IMG/VR virus record: IMGVR_UViG_3300028131_000823
Span: 124,001-188,000 of that record
DNA length: 64,000 nt
Direction: 5' to 3' (one strand)
DNA from: a virus
This document shows, piece after piece, positions 26,708-34,364 of the stretch. The position numbers and the translations under genes were made by a program. Position 1 is the first letter of the stretch; every line of letters begins with the position of its first letter. The notes under the pieces were generated by a model. The model did not search any database, was not told where the DNA came from, and saw nothing but the letters and a program-made list of their open reading frames with translations.

Positions 26708-27006
26708 AATATTTAAGACTCTTTGAAGAATTCATAGTTGAGAAAAAACCTAAGGGTGCTCCTGACTTTCATCATAGTGATGCACCAGACGCTGAAGGGA
26801 GATTTAAAGATTTAAGTATAAAGGATCTTGCAGCTTGGTTAATTAAAACAAGAAATAAAGATCTTAAAAAAATCAGTGGTTCATTAACTCAACAAGTCGT
26901 TTTTAACAGAAAGGATGATCCTAAGTATGCTGAAAAAATGGAAAAGACTAGACTTGAAGTATACAAGCAATTAGGTAGAGAAGACTTATTAAAAGATAAA
27001 AAGTGA
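26704..27006 (+). CDS. Tagged small basic protein
   Basis: 100 residues starting MKYLRLFEEFIVEKK (I-V-E site). The mature part has DLSIKDLAAWLIKTRNKDL and VVFNRKDDPKYAEKME, a small helical domain I recognise only as similar to uncharacterised phage/bacterial DUFs. Overlaps both neighbours. Confidence 0.65.
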   Translation: MKYLRLFEEFIVEKKPKGAPDFHHSDAPDAEGRFKDLSIKDLAAWLIKTRNKDLKKISGSLTQQVVFNRKDDPKYAEKMEKTRLEVYKQLGREDLLKDKK

Positions 27007-27557
27007 AACAATTAGTTTACGTATTTTCATTATTATTAATTTTATTTTCATGTAAGAAAATAGATGACAATGGGTTTAGAGTTTTTAAAATTAAAGAAGG
27101 CAAACATCGTTCTACAACAGCAAGACAAACTACTTACGATACTACATTTAATTTACAAGTTATTTTTGATAGTTCTGCCGTTTATGAAACAGTAGACCCT
27201 AACAATCAATGGGATATTAATAAACTATGGGGAGTTAGTGATTGTGGAGATCACCATAGTACAAGTTCAATTAGATTTGGTTGGAGATGGAGTCCAGCAT
27301 TAAATTGTTTAGAAATATTTGCATATCGCAGAACATTTGGTGAATTTAGTTATAAGAAAATAAGTTGTGTTCCTTTAAATGAAACAATTTATATGACAAT
27401 GAATATAATAGATAGTAAGTACGATATGTGTGTTGATGGAACATGTGTAGAAATGAATAGACCTTGTTTTATGGAATATAAAAGATATGTATTGTACCCT
27501 TATTTTGGAGGAGATGAAACTGCTCCACATGATATTACAATAAGAATAAAAAAATGA
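27003..27557 (+). CDS. Lipoprotein of unknown function
   Basis: 184 residues with a GTG start overlapping the previous stop. MKQLVYVFSLLLILFSCKK is a lipoprotein signal with a lipobox Cys at residue 17 and Lys-Lys after it. The mature part is beta-rich with paired Cys. Probably anchored on a host membrane after infection, perhaps a superinfection-exclusion or envelope factor; that is inference. Confidence 0.7.
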   Translation: MKQLVYVFSLLLILFSCKKIDDNGFRVFKIKEGKHRSTTARQTTYDTTFNLQVIFDSSAVYETVDPNNQWDINKLWGVSDCGDHHSTSSIRFGWRWSPALNCLEIFAYRRTFGEFSYKKISCVPLNETIYMTMNIIDSKYDMCVDGTCVEMNRPCFMEYKRYVLYPYFGGDETAPHDITIRIKK

Positions 27558-27667
27558 AAGAAACTTGGATATACGAATCTCCAGATGGAGGTAAAACAGT
27601 TTATAAAAGACCTTTTATGAAAGATGTTCCCAGAATATTAATAAAAGATGAAGAAGAAAAAGCATAA
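27554..27667 (+). CDS. Small hypothetical protein
   Basis: A 37-residue ORF (MKETWIYESPDGGKTVYKRP...), start overlapping the lipoprotein stop (ATGA). The DGGKTVYKRPF pattern resembles a small beta hairpin protein of phages. Function unknown. Confidence 0.55.
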   Translation: MKETWIYESPDGGKTVYKRPFMKDVPRILIKDEEEKA

Positions 27668-27884
27668 ATATAATTTAAAAGATAAATTAGAATTTAAATT
27701 TTTTGACGGAGATGTCAAGGTTGGAGAAGTTACAAAACTAACTTATGAAAAAACAGGGTTAGATGCATATAACTACGATAATCCAACTTATACAATATCT
27801 AAAGCTGAATATTATGGAAACAAAAAAAAGATATGGCACTATCCTTGTATAAATAAGGATCGAATATTATGTAAATTAAACTAA
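27648..27884 (+). CDS. Small hypothetical protein
   Basis: 78 residues, Lys- and Tyr-rich, overlaps both neighbours. No family recognised; the pattern suggests a small SH3-like beta barrel. Confidence 0.55.
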   Translation: MKKKKHKYNLKDKLEFKFFDGDVKVGEVTKLTYEKTGLDAYNYDNPTYTISKAEYYGNKKKIWHYPCINKDRILCKLN

Positions 27885-28117
27885 TGAAAGACTGGAAAAA
27901 ACAAACTAAATATTATTCTATTAATTCTTTATTGGGAAGTTCAATAGTTTCTTATTATAATGAAAAGAAAGAAGTAGTTCATTTCGAAAAAGGAGATGAC
28001 ATTAATGCTGAATTCGAAAAGAAATTAACAAGACTTTATCATAAAGATTTAAGTAATAAGAATAAAATCAATAGAGGTAAAAAAAGTAAGAAGCAAACTC
28101 CAAAAAGAAACGGATGA
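27884..28117 (+). CDS. Small basic hypothetical protein
   Basis: 77 residues with a very Lys/Arg/Asn-rich C-terminus (KNKINRGKKSKKQTPKR). It overlaps the GlnRS start by four bases and may bind nucleic acid; inference. Confidence 0.55.
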   Translation: MKDWKKQTKYYSINSLLGSSIVSYYNEKKEVVHFEKGDDINAEFEKKLTRLYHKDLSNKNKINRGKKSKKQTPKRNG

Positions 28118-29646
28118 ATTTTATAGAAGAAATAATTGAAGATGGCTCTAAAGAAAATCTTCAATTTCGTTTTCCACCAGAACCGAATGGCTACCTACAC
28201 CTAGGTCATGCCAAAGCAATTTGTTTAAACTTTGGCCTTGCAGAAAAATACAAGGTAGGTTGCAACTTAAGATTCGACGATACAAATCCATTAGCAGAAG
28301 ATTCAATATTTACAAATGCAATAGAAGCAGACATTAAATGGCTTGGCTTTGAATATGGCAAACCACTTTACACGTCCGATTATTTTACATTCCTAAATGA
28401 ATGTGCTGAAAATTTAATCATGGCTGATAAAGCATATATGGATGATTCTACATCTGAAGAGATTAGAGAAATGAAAGGTGACCTTGAGAATGGAGGCCAA
28501 GACAGTTCATATAGAACAAGATCTATTCAAGAGAATTTAGACCTCTTTAATAAAATGCGTAAAGGCGAAGGCGATAGTGTATTACGTGCTAAAATAGATA
28601 TGCAGCACCAAAATATCTTAATGAGAGACCCAGTTATTTATAGAAGAATAGATGCAACTCATCATAATACTGGAAATACATGGAAAGCCTATCCAATGTA
28701 TGATTTTGCACATCCTCTTTCAGATTGGTATGAAAAAATAAGTCATTCACTTTGTACATTAGAATTTAAGGAGCATAGACCTTTTTATGAGTGGCTATTA
28801 AATGCATTAGAATTAAAGCAACCACATCCAAGACAAATAGAATTTTCAAGACTTAATATTGAAGGTGTTAAATTAAGCAAGAGACATTTAAAAGAATTAG
28901 TAGATGAAGGAATTGTTGATGGTTGGGATGATCCAAGAATGCCAACATTAAGTGGCTTAAGACGTAGAGGCTTTACGCCAGATTCGATCAAGAATTTTTG
29001 TGCTAAGGTTGGTATAACCAAACGTGAATCAGAAATTGAAAGACACTTGCTTGAGGAATGTTTGAGAGAAGAACTGAATGAAAAATCAATGAGACAAATG
29101 GTTGTCCTAGATCCACTTAAATTAACAATAAAAAACTTACATGAATTTGGTAAGGTAATTATAGAAAATAATCCTGGTAATTCAAATGATGGTAGCAGAC
29201 TACTTAATTATACTAATGAATTTTGGATTGAACGTGCTGATTTTAGAGAAGAAGCCAACCGAAAATACCATAGACTTAAGATTGGTGGAGAAGTTAGACT
29301 GAAAGGACTCTTCGTAGTAAAGGCAGTTGATTGTGTAAAGGATGAAGCTGGAAACATAGTTGAGGTAATTGCTGAATATGATCCAAAGAGTTTTTCAGGT
29401 ATGGAACTAGACCGAAAGGTAAAAGGTACAATTCATTGGGTAAACATGAATGAGTGTGATGAAATATTAATACACAATTTTAATGGCTATAAGAAAACTT
29501 CAACAATGGCCTATGGTGAACCATTTGTTAGATTAACAAAAGATTATCCTGTACAATTTATGAGAAATGGATATTATATAAGAGTAGAAGATGAAGAGCT
29601 TTCATTTAATCATACTGTCTCACTTAAAAGTAGTTATAAAGGTTGA
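28114..29646 (+). CDS. glnS: Glutaminyl-tRNA synthetase
   Basis: 510 residues, slightly shorter than bacterial GlnRS (about 550). RFPPEPNGYLHLGHAK holds the HIGH motif (H29-L-G-H32), RFDDTNP and the KLSKR (253-257) KMSKS equivalent are present, and HPRQIEF/WDDPRMPTL are GlnRS-specific. The C-terminal anticodon-binding barrels are also there. It charges tRNA-Gln; a tRNA-Gln(TTG) gene lies at 34283. It is followed by a tRNA-Arg rather than another protein gene. Confidence 0.95.
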   Translation: MNFIEEIIEDGSKENLQFRFPPEPNGYLHLGHAKAICLNFGLAEKYKVGCNLRFDDTNPLAEDSIFTNAIEADIKWLGFEYGKPLYTSDYFTFLNECAENLIMADKAYMDDSTSEEIREMKGDLENGGQDSSYRTRSIQENLDLFNKMRKGEGDSVLRAKIDMQHQNILMRDPVIYRRIDATHHNTGNTWKAYPMYDFAHPLSDWYEKISHSLCTLEFKEHRPFYEWLLNALELKQPHPRQIEFSRLNIEGVKLSKRHLKELVDEGIVDGWDDPRMPTLSGLRRRGFTPDSIKNFCAKVGITKRESEIERHLLEECLREELNEKSMRQMVVLDPLKLTIKNLHEFGKVIIENNPGNSNDGSRLLNYTNEFWIERADFREEANRKYHRLKIGGEVRLKGLFVVKAVDCVKDEAGNIVEVIAEYDPKSFSGMELDRKVKGTIHWVNMNECDEILIHNFNGYKKTSTMAYGEPFVRLTKDYPVQFMRNGYYIRVEDEELSFNHTVSLKSSYKG

Positions 29647-29772
29647 GGGAACTGTTAATTAAAATAATCTTAAAAATTAAAGAAAAGTTTTCTAAGAAAA
29701 GAAAAACATTTTGGGATTTGTAAACAAACCGACTTACTTTCATATAATATAGACCAAGGAAGCACAAACCCC

Positions 29773-29895
29773 GAGGTGTCCTATTACAGAGGACGAGTAG
29801 CTCAGTTGGATAGAGCAATAGCCTTCTAAGCTATCGGTCAAAGGTTCGAATCCTTTCTCGTTCACAAGGCTGCCGGTCAAGTTATAGGACACCTC
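29773..29895. repeat. 12-bp perfect inverted repeat around tRNA-Arg
   Basis: GAGGTGTCCTAT (29773-29784) and ATAGGACACCTC (29884-29895) flank the tRNA gene and would pair in the primary transcript, closing a stem around the tRNA. Confidence 0.8.
29791..29864 (+). tRNA. tRNA-Arg (anticodon TCT)
   Basis: Cloverleaf drawn by eye: acceptor GGACGAG/CTCGTTC, D stem GCTC/GAGC, anticodon stem ATAGC/GCTAT with loop CTTCTAA, T stem AAAGG/CCTTT with TTCGAAT. Reads AGA codons, common in this AT-rich genome. CCA is not encoded (CAA follows the discriminator A). Confidence 0.93.
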
Positions 29896-29911
29896 AACAA
29901 TATTAAAAATT

Positions 29912-30076
29912 ATGAGATTATTAGATTGGATATTTATTATTGCAATTATTTTATTATGGACATGGCCTACTATTAGTGAATTGTATAAGCATGGAAAGTT
30001 TAAAGTGCTTAGAAAAATTGCAATAAGAAATAAAAAGAAAGGAAAAGTTAGAAAAAAGAAAAACAAAAATAAGTAA
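29912..30076 (+). CDS. Small membrane protein with basic tail
   Basis: 54 residues: one hydrophobic helix (about 5-20) followed by a Lys-rich cytoplasmic tail. Function unknown. Confidence 0.55.
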   Translation: MRLLDWIFIIAIILLWTWPTISELYKHGKFKVLRKIAIRNKKKGKVRKKKNKNK

Positions 30077-30077
30077 T

Positions 30078-30087
30078 GATATATAAC
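30078..30087 (+). promoter_or_regulatory. GATATATAAC box
   Basis: Recurring box, 17 bases before the ATG at 30105. Confidence 0.4.
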
Positions 30088-30104
30088 TCTTGAAATTAAA
30101 AAAT

Positions 30105-30266
30105 ATGTTCGAGACGATGCAACTTTCTGAAGAAATAAAATACACATTAGAGGTATTAATATTATTATCATTCGTATGCGGAACGTTGTGTGGGTATTTA
30201 TGGAGTGAACATAAAAATGCTCATAGAATAAATAAAAGCAACGACGAAGTATTAGAAAAAAAATAA
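30105..30266 (+). CDS. Small membrane protein
   Basis: 53 residues with one hydrophobic helix (about 15-33). Its stop is directly followed by the 78-nt promoter-like element. Function unknown. Confidence 0.55.
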   Translation: MFETMQLSEEIKYTLEVLILLSFVCGTLCGYLWSEHKNAHRINKSNDEVLEKK

Positions 30267-30344
30267 AATTGTTAATAACTTTTGAAAAAAGCGGTCCTGG
30301 ATTTTCACGGGTCGCTTTTTTTGTTTATATTAGTACTATAAATT
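30267..30344 (+). promoter_or_regulatory. 78-nt promoter-like element, copy A (plus strand)
   Basis: Aligns over its whole length with three minus-strand copies (56830-56909, 58469-58546, 58793-58870). Shared blocks are AATTGTTAATAACT, TTGAAAA, GGATTTTCACGGGTC (copies A and C) and TATATTAGTA. This copy alone also forms GCGGTCC/GGGTCGC (30291-30297 and 30309-30315, with G-U pairs) followed by seven T, so it may act as a terminator for the upstream gene and a promoter for the gene at 30357. Confidence 0.6.
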
Positions 30345-30356
30345 AAAGCTTAAAAT

Positions 30357-30614
30357 ATGAAAAAAATAATTATAATAGCAATTGCAGTTTTATTATCAAT
30401 GCCTACATTTGCTAAAGGAACTGAAGCGTCAAAGAATAAAGTCGCTTTAACATGTATGGGTTTAGGGATGTTTACAACTGGTCTTATTTTACATCAGAGA
30501 GAAATGAATAGTTATCATAAATTTGAAGGTCCTGGAATTGGAATTGGCCCTAATCAACTTTTACAAGTAGTTGGATTAAGTGCTTTTACTTTAGGTATTG
30601 TAATTAAATTTTAA
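30357..30614 (+). CDS. Small exported/membrane protein
   Basis: 85 residues: a signal peptide ending near TFAKG (residue 20) and a Gly/Leu-rich hydrophobic C-terminus. Because of the element upstream it is probably expressed at a different time from its neighbours. Function unknown. Confidence 0.6.
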   Translation: MKKIIIIAIAVLLSMPTFAKGTEASKNKVALTCMGLGMFTTGLILHQREMNSYHKFEGPGIGIGPNQLLQVVGLSAFTLGIVIKF

Positions 30615-30615
30615 T

Positions 30616-31152
30616 ATGAACTGTAAGAGTTGTAAAAAAGAAATACCACAAGGCAGAGTAGATCTTGGCTATAAAGTTTGTGTTGATTGTTCAGATGTAG
30701 AACGTTATGGTTGTGTTGATATTGTCTATCACAAAACAGGCAACACTATCCAAATCATGCCTCAAGAGGATGCAGCTAAGATTAATAAACTATCACAACG
30801 TGTAGGTTTCGGTACCTTACGAGGTATGAGAAGTGGCTCACAGCCAAAATACAAGACAAAAATAGACAAGGGATGTTCATTAACCCAGATAGGTAGTGAA
30901 GCTAATTTTAATAAGGTTGGTGAAAAATGCATGTTGTGGGTAGAGTTAGAAGATTGGGATCGAGTTAATTCGACTCTTGAAAAAGCAAAGAAAGATTTTG
31001 AAATTTCAAGCCTACAATATCAAAAACTTAAGAGGGTCATGGATGCGCTAAGGCCTAAACAAGAAAAAGTGATAAATAATATAGAAGCAAAAGTTGATGA
31101 AGAGATAGAAAATTCTTTTCGTCATTGGAGAAATAGTAAAATTTATCTATGA
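30616..31152 (+). CDS. Zinc-ribbon protein with coiled coil
   Basis: 178 residues. CKSCKKEI and CVDCSD (first 26 residues) form a C-x-x-C...C-x-x-C zinc ribbon; residues about 118-165 form a helix. The middle part has no recognised family. Possibly a nucleic-acid-binding or transcription-related protein; inference. Confidence 0.65.
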   Translation: MNCKSCKKEIPQGRVDLGYKVCVDCSDVERYGCVDIVYHKTGNTIQIMPQEDAAKINKLSQRVGFGTLRGMRSGSQPKYKTKIDKGCSLTQIGSEANFNKVGEKCMLWVELEDWDRVNSTLEKAKKDFEISSLQYQKLKRVMDALRPKQEKVINNIEAKVDEEIENSFRHWRNSKIYL

Positions 31153-31180
31153 AAAGAATATTAACAATTTTATTTTTAAA

Positions 31181-31217
31181 AATAAAGGATAATTCTTAAG
31201 ATTAAGAAATATATAAT
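31181..31217 (+). promoter_or_regulatory. Promoter-like repeat 1 (AATAAAGGATAATTCTTAAGA + ATATATAAT)
   Basis: A 21-base sequence (31181-31201) identical to that at 31959, followed by the ATATATAAT box at 31209-31217, upstream of the gene at 31241. Confidence 0.5.
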
Positions 31218-31240
31218 ATATTAAAAATAATTATAATATT

Positions 31241-31963
31241 ATGCAGGACGTTGCAATAATTGGAAATGGTGAAATAGGTTCATCATTAGCTAGAGTATAT
31301 CAAGCCAAAAACATAGAACCTATGATTAAAGATTTAAAACTAGACACTATAAAATCAAAGGTTAGAATCTTAAATATATGCTTACCCTATTCAGTAAAAT
31401 TTGTAGAAATTACAAATACGTACATTAACGAATATCAACCTGAAATTACAATAATACATTCTACTGTTCCTGTTGGAACTACTAAAGAATTAAATGGACC
31501 ATGTGTCCATTCACCAGTAAGAGGTATTCATCCAAATCTAAAACAAGGTATAGAAACATTCTATAAATTTATCGGCTATAACAACTTAAAAGATTTAGAA
31601 ATAGCAAAAGAACATTATAGTCAATTAGGTATAAAATGGATTGAGGTAGAAAACTCAGATGCCACAGAATTAGCTAAATTAACAAGTACTACATATTACG
31701 GCTTATGTATTGCATGGCACGGAGAAATGAAGAAAATGTGTGATAAGCACAATATTGATTTTGACGTGATTAATAAATGGACAGAAACTTACAATTCTGG
31801 ATATATTGAATTAGATATGCCAGGAGTTGTAAGACCAAATTTATATCCACCTACAGATGGCATTGGCGGACATTGTGTAATTGCAAATACAGAGCTATTA
31901 TTAACCCAATTTGAAAGCACAGCGCTTGATCTTATTGTACAATATAAGAAGGGTAATAAATAA
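31241..31963 (+). CDS. UDP-glucose/GDP-mannose dehydrogenase-like (short)
   Basis: 240 residues: VAIIGNGEIGSSLARVY (NAD site), NICLPYSVKF, IHSTVPVGTT, then GIGGHCVI, where the catalytic Cys is kept within GGHC. The sequence is shorter and more diverged than the gene at 22252; the SPVRGIHPNL part is unusual. A sugar or hydroxy-acid dehydrogenase is likely. It is bracketed by two copies of a 21-bp sequence. Confidence 0.7.
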   Translation: MQDVAIIGNGEIGSSLARVYQAKNIEPMIKDLKLDTIKSKVRILNICLPYSVKFVEITNTYINEYQPEITIIHSTVPVGTTKELNGPCVHSPVRGIHPNLKQGIETFYKFIGYNNLKDLEIAKEHYSQLGIKWIEVENSDATELAKLTSTTYYGLCIAWHGEMKKMCDKHNIDFDVINKWTETYNSGYIELDMPGVVRPNLYPPTDGIGGHCVIANTELLLTQFESTALDLIVQYKKGNK

Positions 31964-31997
31964 AGGATAATTCTTAAGAGTTTAAAAGATATATTAT
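31959..31997 (+). promoter_or_regulatory. Promoter-like repeat 2
   Basis: Second copy of the 21-base sequence (31959-31979), followed by GATATATTAT (31988-31997), upstream of the small gene at 32018. Confidence 0.5.
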
Positions 31998-32017
31998 AAT
32001 AAAAATATCTCTTAAAA

Positions 32018-32194
32018 ATGGACGTACAAAAAGAAAACCCAGAACTTTATGACAAGGTGCAAGCCTATGTTTGGAAAAACTACACAAACTACACAAATAA
32101 AAAATTAATTATTAGAGAATTCGATAGTCACTTTAAGATTAATATTAATAGAGAAGATGCTCCTCTTGTTTTAGGCAAAGGTATCACAAGTTAA
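32018..32194 (+). CDS. Small hypothetical protein
   Basis: A 58-residue ORF (starts MDVQKENPELYDKVQAY) with its own promoter-like sequence and a hairpin after it. No family recognised. Confidence 0.55.
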   Translation: MDVQKENPELYDKVQAYVWKNYTNYTNKKLIIREFDSHFKININREDAPLVLGKGITS

Positions 32195-32195
32195 A

Positions 32196-32229
32196 AATGT
32201 TTAAACAAAGTCTCTAAAGTTTAAACATT
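32196..32229. terminator. 11-bp perfect inverted repeat, terminator- or operator-like
   Basis: AATGTTTAAAC / GTTTAAACATT with a 12-base loop, just after the stop at 32194. The stem is AT-rich and no T run follows, so termination is uncertain. Confidence 0.4.
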
Positions 32230-32273
32230 CCAATATTATCGAGTATAAATATTAAACAACTAAATTTAAAATT

Positions 32274-32435
32274 ATGAAATTTTTAGAAAATTATTACCCA
32301 ATCATCTTAGCTTTTTTAAGCTTTTTATTTTCAGTATCATTATGGTTTAGTGGCTTAAAAGATGAAGGTATGTTTGTTGGTATTTGGGTACCTTCAATAT
32401 TAGGATTAGCTAATTTTTTTAACACTAAGAAATAA
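32274..32435 (+). CDS. Small membrane protein
   Basis: 53 residues with two hydrophobic helices (about 8-25 and 34-50). Function unknown. Confidence 0.55.
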   Translation: MKFLENYYPIILAFLSFLFSVSLWFSGLKDEGMFVGIWVPSILGLANFFNTKK

Positions 32436-32438
32436 ATT

Positions 32439-32648
32439 ATGGAGATAGTAATATTTACAGTAGGGTTTATTATTTTTGGAACATATATGTTTTTCCTAGT
32501 AAGGATGATAAACACTCAACACAAGATACAAGAAAGAGAAAATGGCGCTAATGAAATTAATGACAACATTGATTATGATGGCCATGGTAATTGGGGCAGG
32601 TTCCCAGCTTATGAAGAAAAGAAAAATAAAAGGGATAAAGTTTATTAG
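32439..32648 (+). CDS. Small membrane protein
   Basis: 69 residues, one N-terminal helix (about 4-24), then a polar tail. Function unknown. Confidence 0.55.
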   Translation: MEIVIFTVGFIIFGTYMFFLVRMINTQHKIQERENGANEINDNIDYDGHGNWGRFPAYEEKKNKRDKVY

Positions 32649-32742
32649 AGATATTTCAATAGAAGAAGAGCATCTATATAAATACGCGTTTAAATCTGAA
32701 AAGAATGAAAAGAAGACTATTAAAAATAATGGTTGCAAATAG
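32611..32742 (+). CDS. Possible small basic protein overlapping its neighbours
   Basis: 43 residues from the ATG at 32611 (MKKRKIKGIKFIRDISIEEEHLY...); longer starts lie deeper within the previous gene. It fills an otherwise empty 80-base gap, but it could be spurious. Confidence 0.35.
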   Translation: MKKRKIKGIKFIRDISIEEEHLYKYAFKSEKNEKKTIKNNGCK

Positions 32743-32953
32743 ACACCTTTCACCCGCAGAAAGGCTTGCAACTCGAATAGGTTATATGGGTGCTGGCTTT
32801 TTAATTGCAGCACAATGGACTGTTGAGCCTACATTATACATCTTAGGATTTGCATGTGTATTAGTTCAAACTGCACAAAAGAAGCAATGGAATCTTGCAG
32901 TTTTACAACTTAATGGACTCTTCGCATGGTTGAAACATTTCTTTACTTGGTGA
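32729..32953 (+). CDS. Small membrane protein
   Basis: 74 residues from the ATG at 32729 (MVANRHLSPAERLATRIGY); an in-frame ATG at 32705 is possible. Two hydrophobic segments. A Trp-rich C-terminus (LFAWLKHFFTW). Function unknown. Confidence 0.55.
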   Translation: MVANRHLSPAERLATRIGYMGAGFLIAAQWTVEPTLYILGFACVLVQTAQKKQWNLAVLQLNGLFAWLKHFFTW

Positions 32954-32973
32954 TATAAGTTTAAAACAAACAG

Positions 32974-33759
32974 ATGCCAGAATTAGCCGAACTTAGACTT
33001 ACAGCAGATTATATTAACGAAGTAGCAAAAGGAAAATCATTTAAAAATCCTAAAAAGAATCCAGTTCATAAATGGGATAAATTTATAATACCAAGAGAAG
33101 ATTATGGTATAACTGCACAGAGTCGAGGTAAAGAACTAATTTTGTATATGAATCAGTACCCTATCAGAATGTCTATGGGCATGTCTGGTCACTTTAGATT
33201 AACTGAAACAGGAAAAGAACATAAACACAGTCATTTAATATTTGAGGCCCATGATGGCACGTCTCTGTCATTCGTAGATGTAAGGAGATTTGGTAAATGG
33301 TGGCCAAATAGTTATTGGTCAGAAGATAGAGGGCCAGATCCAACTACTGAGTTTAGTCAATTTTGTGATAATCTCAGAGATAATTTAGGAAGGCCTGCTT
33401 TTAATAAGCCAATTTGTGAAGTTTTAATGAATCAAAAATATTTTAATGGTATTGGTAATTATTTAAGAGCTGAAATTATTTATAGAATTCCAAACTTAAA
33501 TCCATTCTTAATAGCAAGGCAGGCGTTATCACTATATTTTAATGAAATAACAGAACTTTGTAATAAAATACCATTAGAGGCATATCAAAGAGGAGGTGGA
33601 GCAATTAAAGATTGGGAAAATCCATTTGGTGCAAAGGTAGATATTGGTCCTTTTATGAAATGTTATGGCAATCCTGAAATGGCTAGAGAAAAAGACAAAA
33701 ATAGTAGGATGATATGGTACCATCCTAAATTTAAGTTAGATGCAGAAAGAGTGGCATAA
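32974..33759 (+). CDS. Formamidopyrimidine-DNA glycosylase family (Fpg/Nei-like)
   Basis: 261 residues. The catalytic N-terminus MPELAEL keeps Pro2 and Glu3; GMSGHFRL and DVRRFGKWW follow, and the H2TH region is NQKYFNGIGNYLRAEIIYR. The usual C-terminal four-Cys zinc finger is not visible: only FMKCYGNPE and a final WYHPKF remain, so it may be a zincless finger as in NEIL1-type enzymes. It removes oxidised bases; a repair role for phage or host DNA is likely. Confidence 0.88.
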   Translation: MPELAELRLTADYINEVAKGKSFKNPKKNPVHKWDKFIIPREDYGITAQSRGKELILYMNQYPIRMSMGMSGHFRLTETGKEHKHSHLIFEAHDGTSLSFVDVRRFGKWWPNSYWSEDRGPDPTTEFSQFCDNLRDNLGRPAFNKPICEVLMNQKYFNGIGNYLRAEIIYRIPNLNPFLIARQALSLYFNEITELCNKIPLEAYQRGGGAIKDWENPFGAKVDIGPFMKCYGNPEMAREKDKNSRMIWYHPKFKLDAERVA

Positions 33760-34138
33760 AAATACTTCATTAAGGTGGAAAAGAAGAAAAGACATTGAGA
33801 GTTTAGTTTTTGATGTCGCCAATTGGTGCATGAATAATTTATCGTCTAATGAAAAATTACCAAAGGTCTGGATAGATTGGAAAAGACAAAAGAGATGTTA
33901 TGGAGAATATGATTATACCGATAATGAAATTATAGTCTATCCGTTAATCCATGAAAAGGTAGAAGATATTATTGATACAACTATTCACGAATGGATTCAT
34001 TTTTTACAAGACACTGAAGAAATTATAGATAGTATTAAAAGATATAAGTATTTTAAGTCAGCAAATCCTAAAGAATTAGAAGCAGTAGAATTAGCTAAAA
34101 AATATACAAAAAGATATTTAAAAGAAAATAAACAATAA
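33740..34138 (+). CDS. Zincin-like protein (HExxH)
   Basis: 132 residues. TIHEWIHFLQD contains H-E-x-x-H and a downstream NPKELEAVELAKKY supplies a Glu, the pattern of small metallopeptidase-like proteins. The same layout (HEHTH...FELEALEAEK) appears in the tagged protein at 52438. Substrate unknown. Overlaps the glycosylase by 20 bases. Confidence 0.65.
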   Translation: MQKEWHKNTSLRWKRRKDIESLVFDVANWCMNNLSSNEKLPKVWIDWKRQKRCYGEYDYTDNEIIVYPLIHEKVEDIIDTTIHEWIHFLQDTEEIIDSIKRYKYFKSANPKELEAVELAKKYTKRYLKENKQ

Positions 34139-34169
34139 TTATTAGAGTTATATAATAATCAATAAATTT

Positions 34170-34241
34170 GCTCCGTTCGTCTAACGGTTAGGACATATGG
34201 TTTTCATCCATAAAATAGGAGTTCGATTCTCCTACGGAGTA
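34170..34241 (+). tRNA. tRNA-Glu (anticodon TTC)
   Basis: Acceptor GCTCCGT/ACGGAGT, anticodon stem TATGG/CCATA with loop TTTTCAT, T arm AGGAG-TTCGATT-CTCCT. No encoded CCA (CAA follows). Confidence 0.93.
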
Positions 34242-34260
34242 CAAAGTTCTTTTTGTAAGA

Positions 34261-34270
34261 GATATATAAG
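34261..34270 (+). promoter_or_regulatory. GATATATAAG box inside the tRNA cluster
   Basis: Recurring box 12 bases before tRNA-Gln; it may start a transcript of the last three tRNAs and the genes that follow. Confidence 0.35.
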
Positions 34271-34282
34271 TTAGAAAGTTAT

Positions 34283-34353
34283 TACCAGATAGTATAATGG
34301 TAGTACGGCTGGTTTTGGTCCAGTCAGTCGGGGTTCGAATCCCTGTCTGGTAA
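34283..34353 (+). tRNA. tRNA-Gln (anticodon TTG)
   Basis: Acceptor TACCAGA/TCTGGTA, anticodon stem GCTGG/CCAGT with loop TTTTGGT, T arm CGGGG-TTCGAAT-CCCTG. Partner of the GlnRS at 28114. No encoded CCA. Confidence 0.92.
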
Positions 34354-34364
34354 CTTTTTTATAA

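Noticed and set aside
29740-30171. Minus-strand ORF across the tRNA-Arg gene
   Set aside because: It covers a clear tRNA and two small plus-strand genes; its Phe/Leu-rich translation is typical of an AT-rich antisense shadow.
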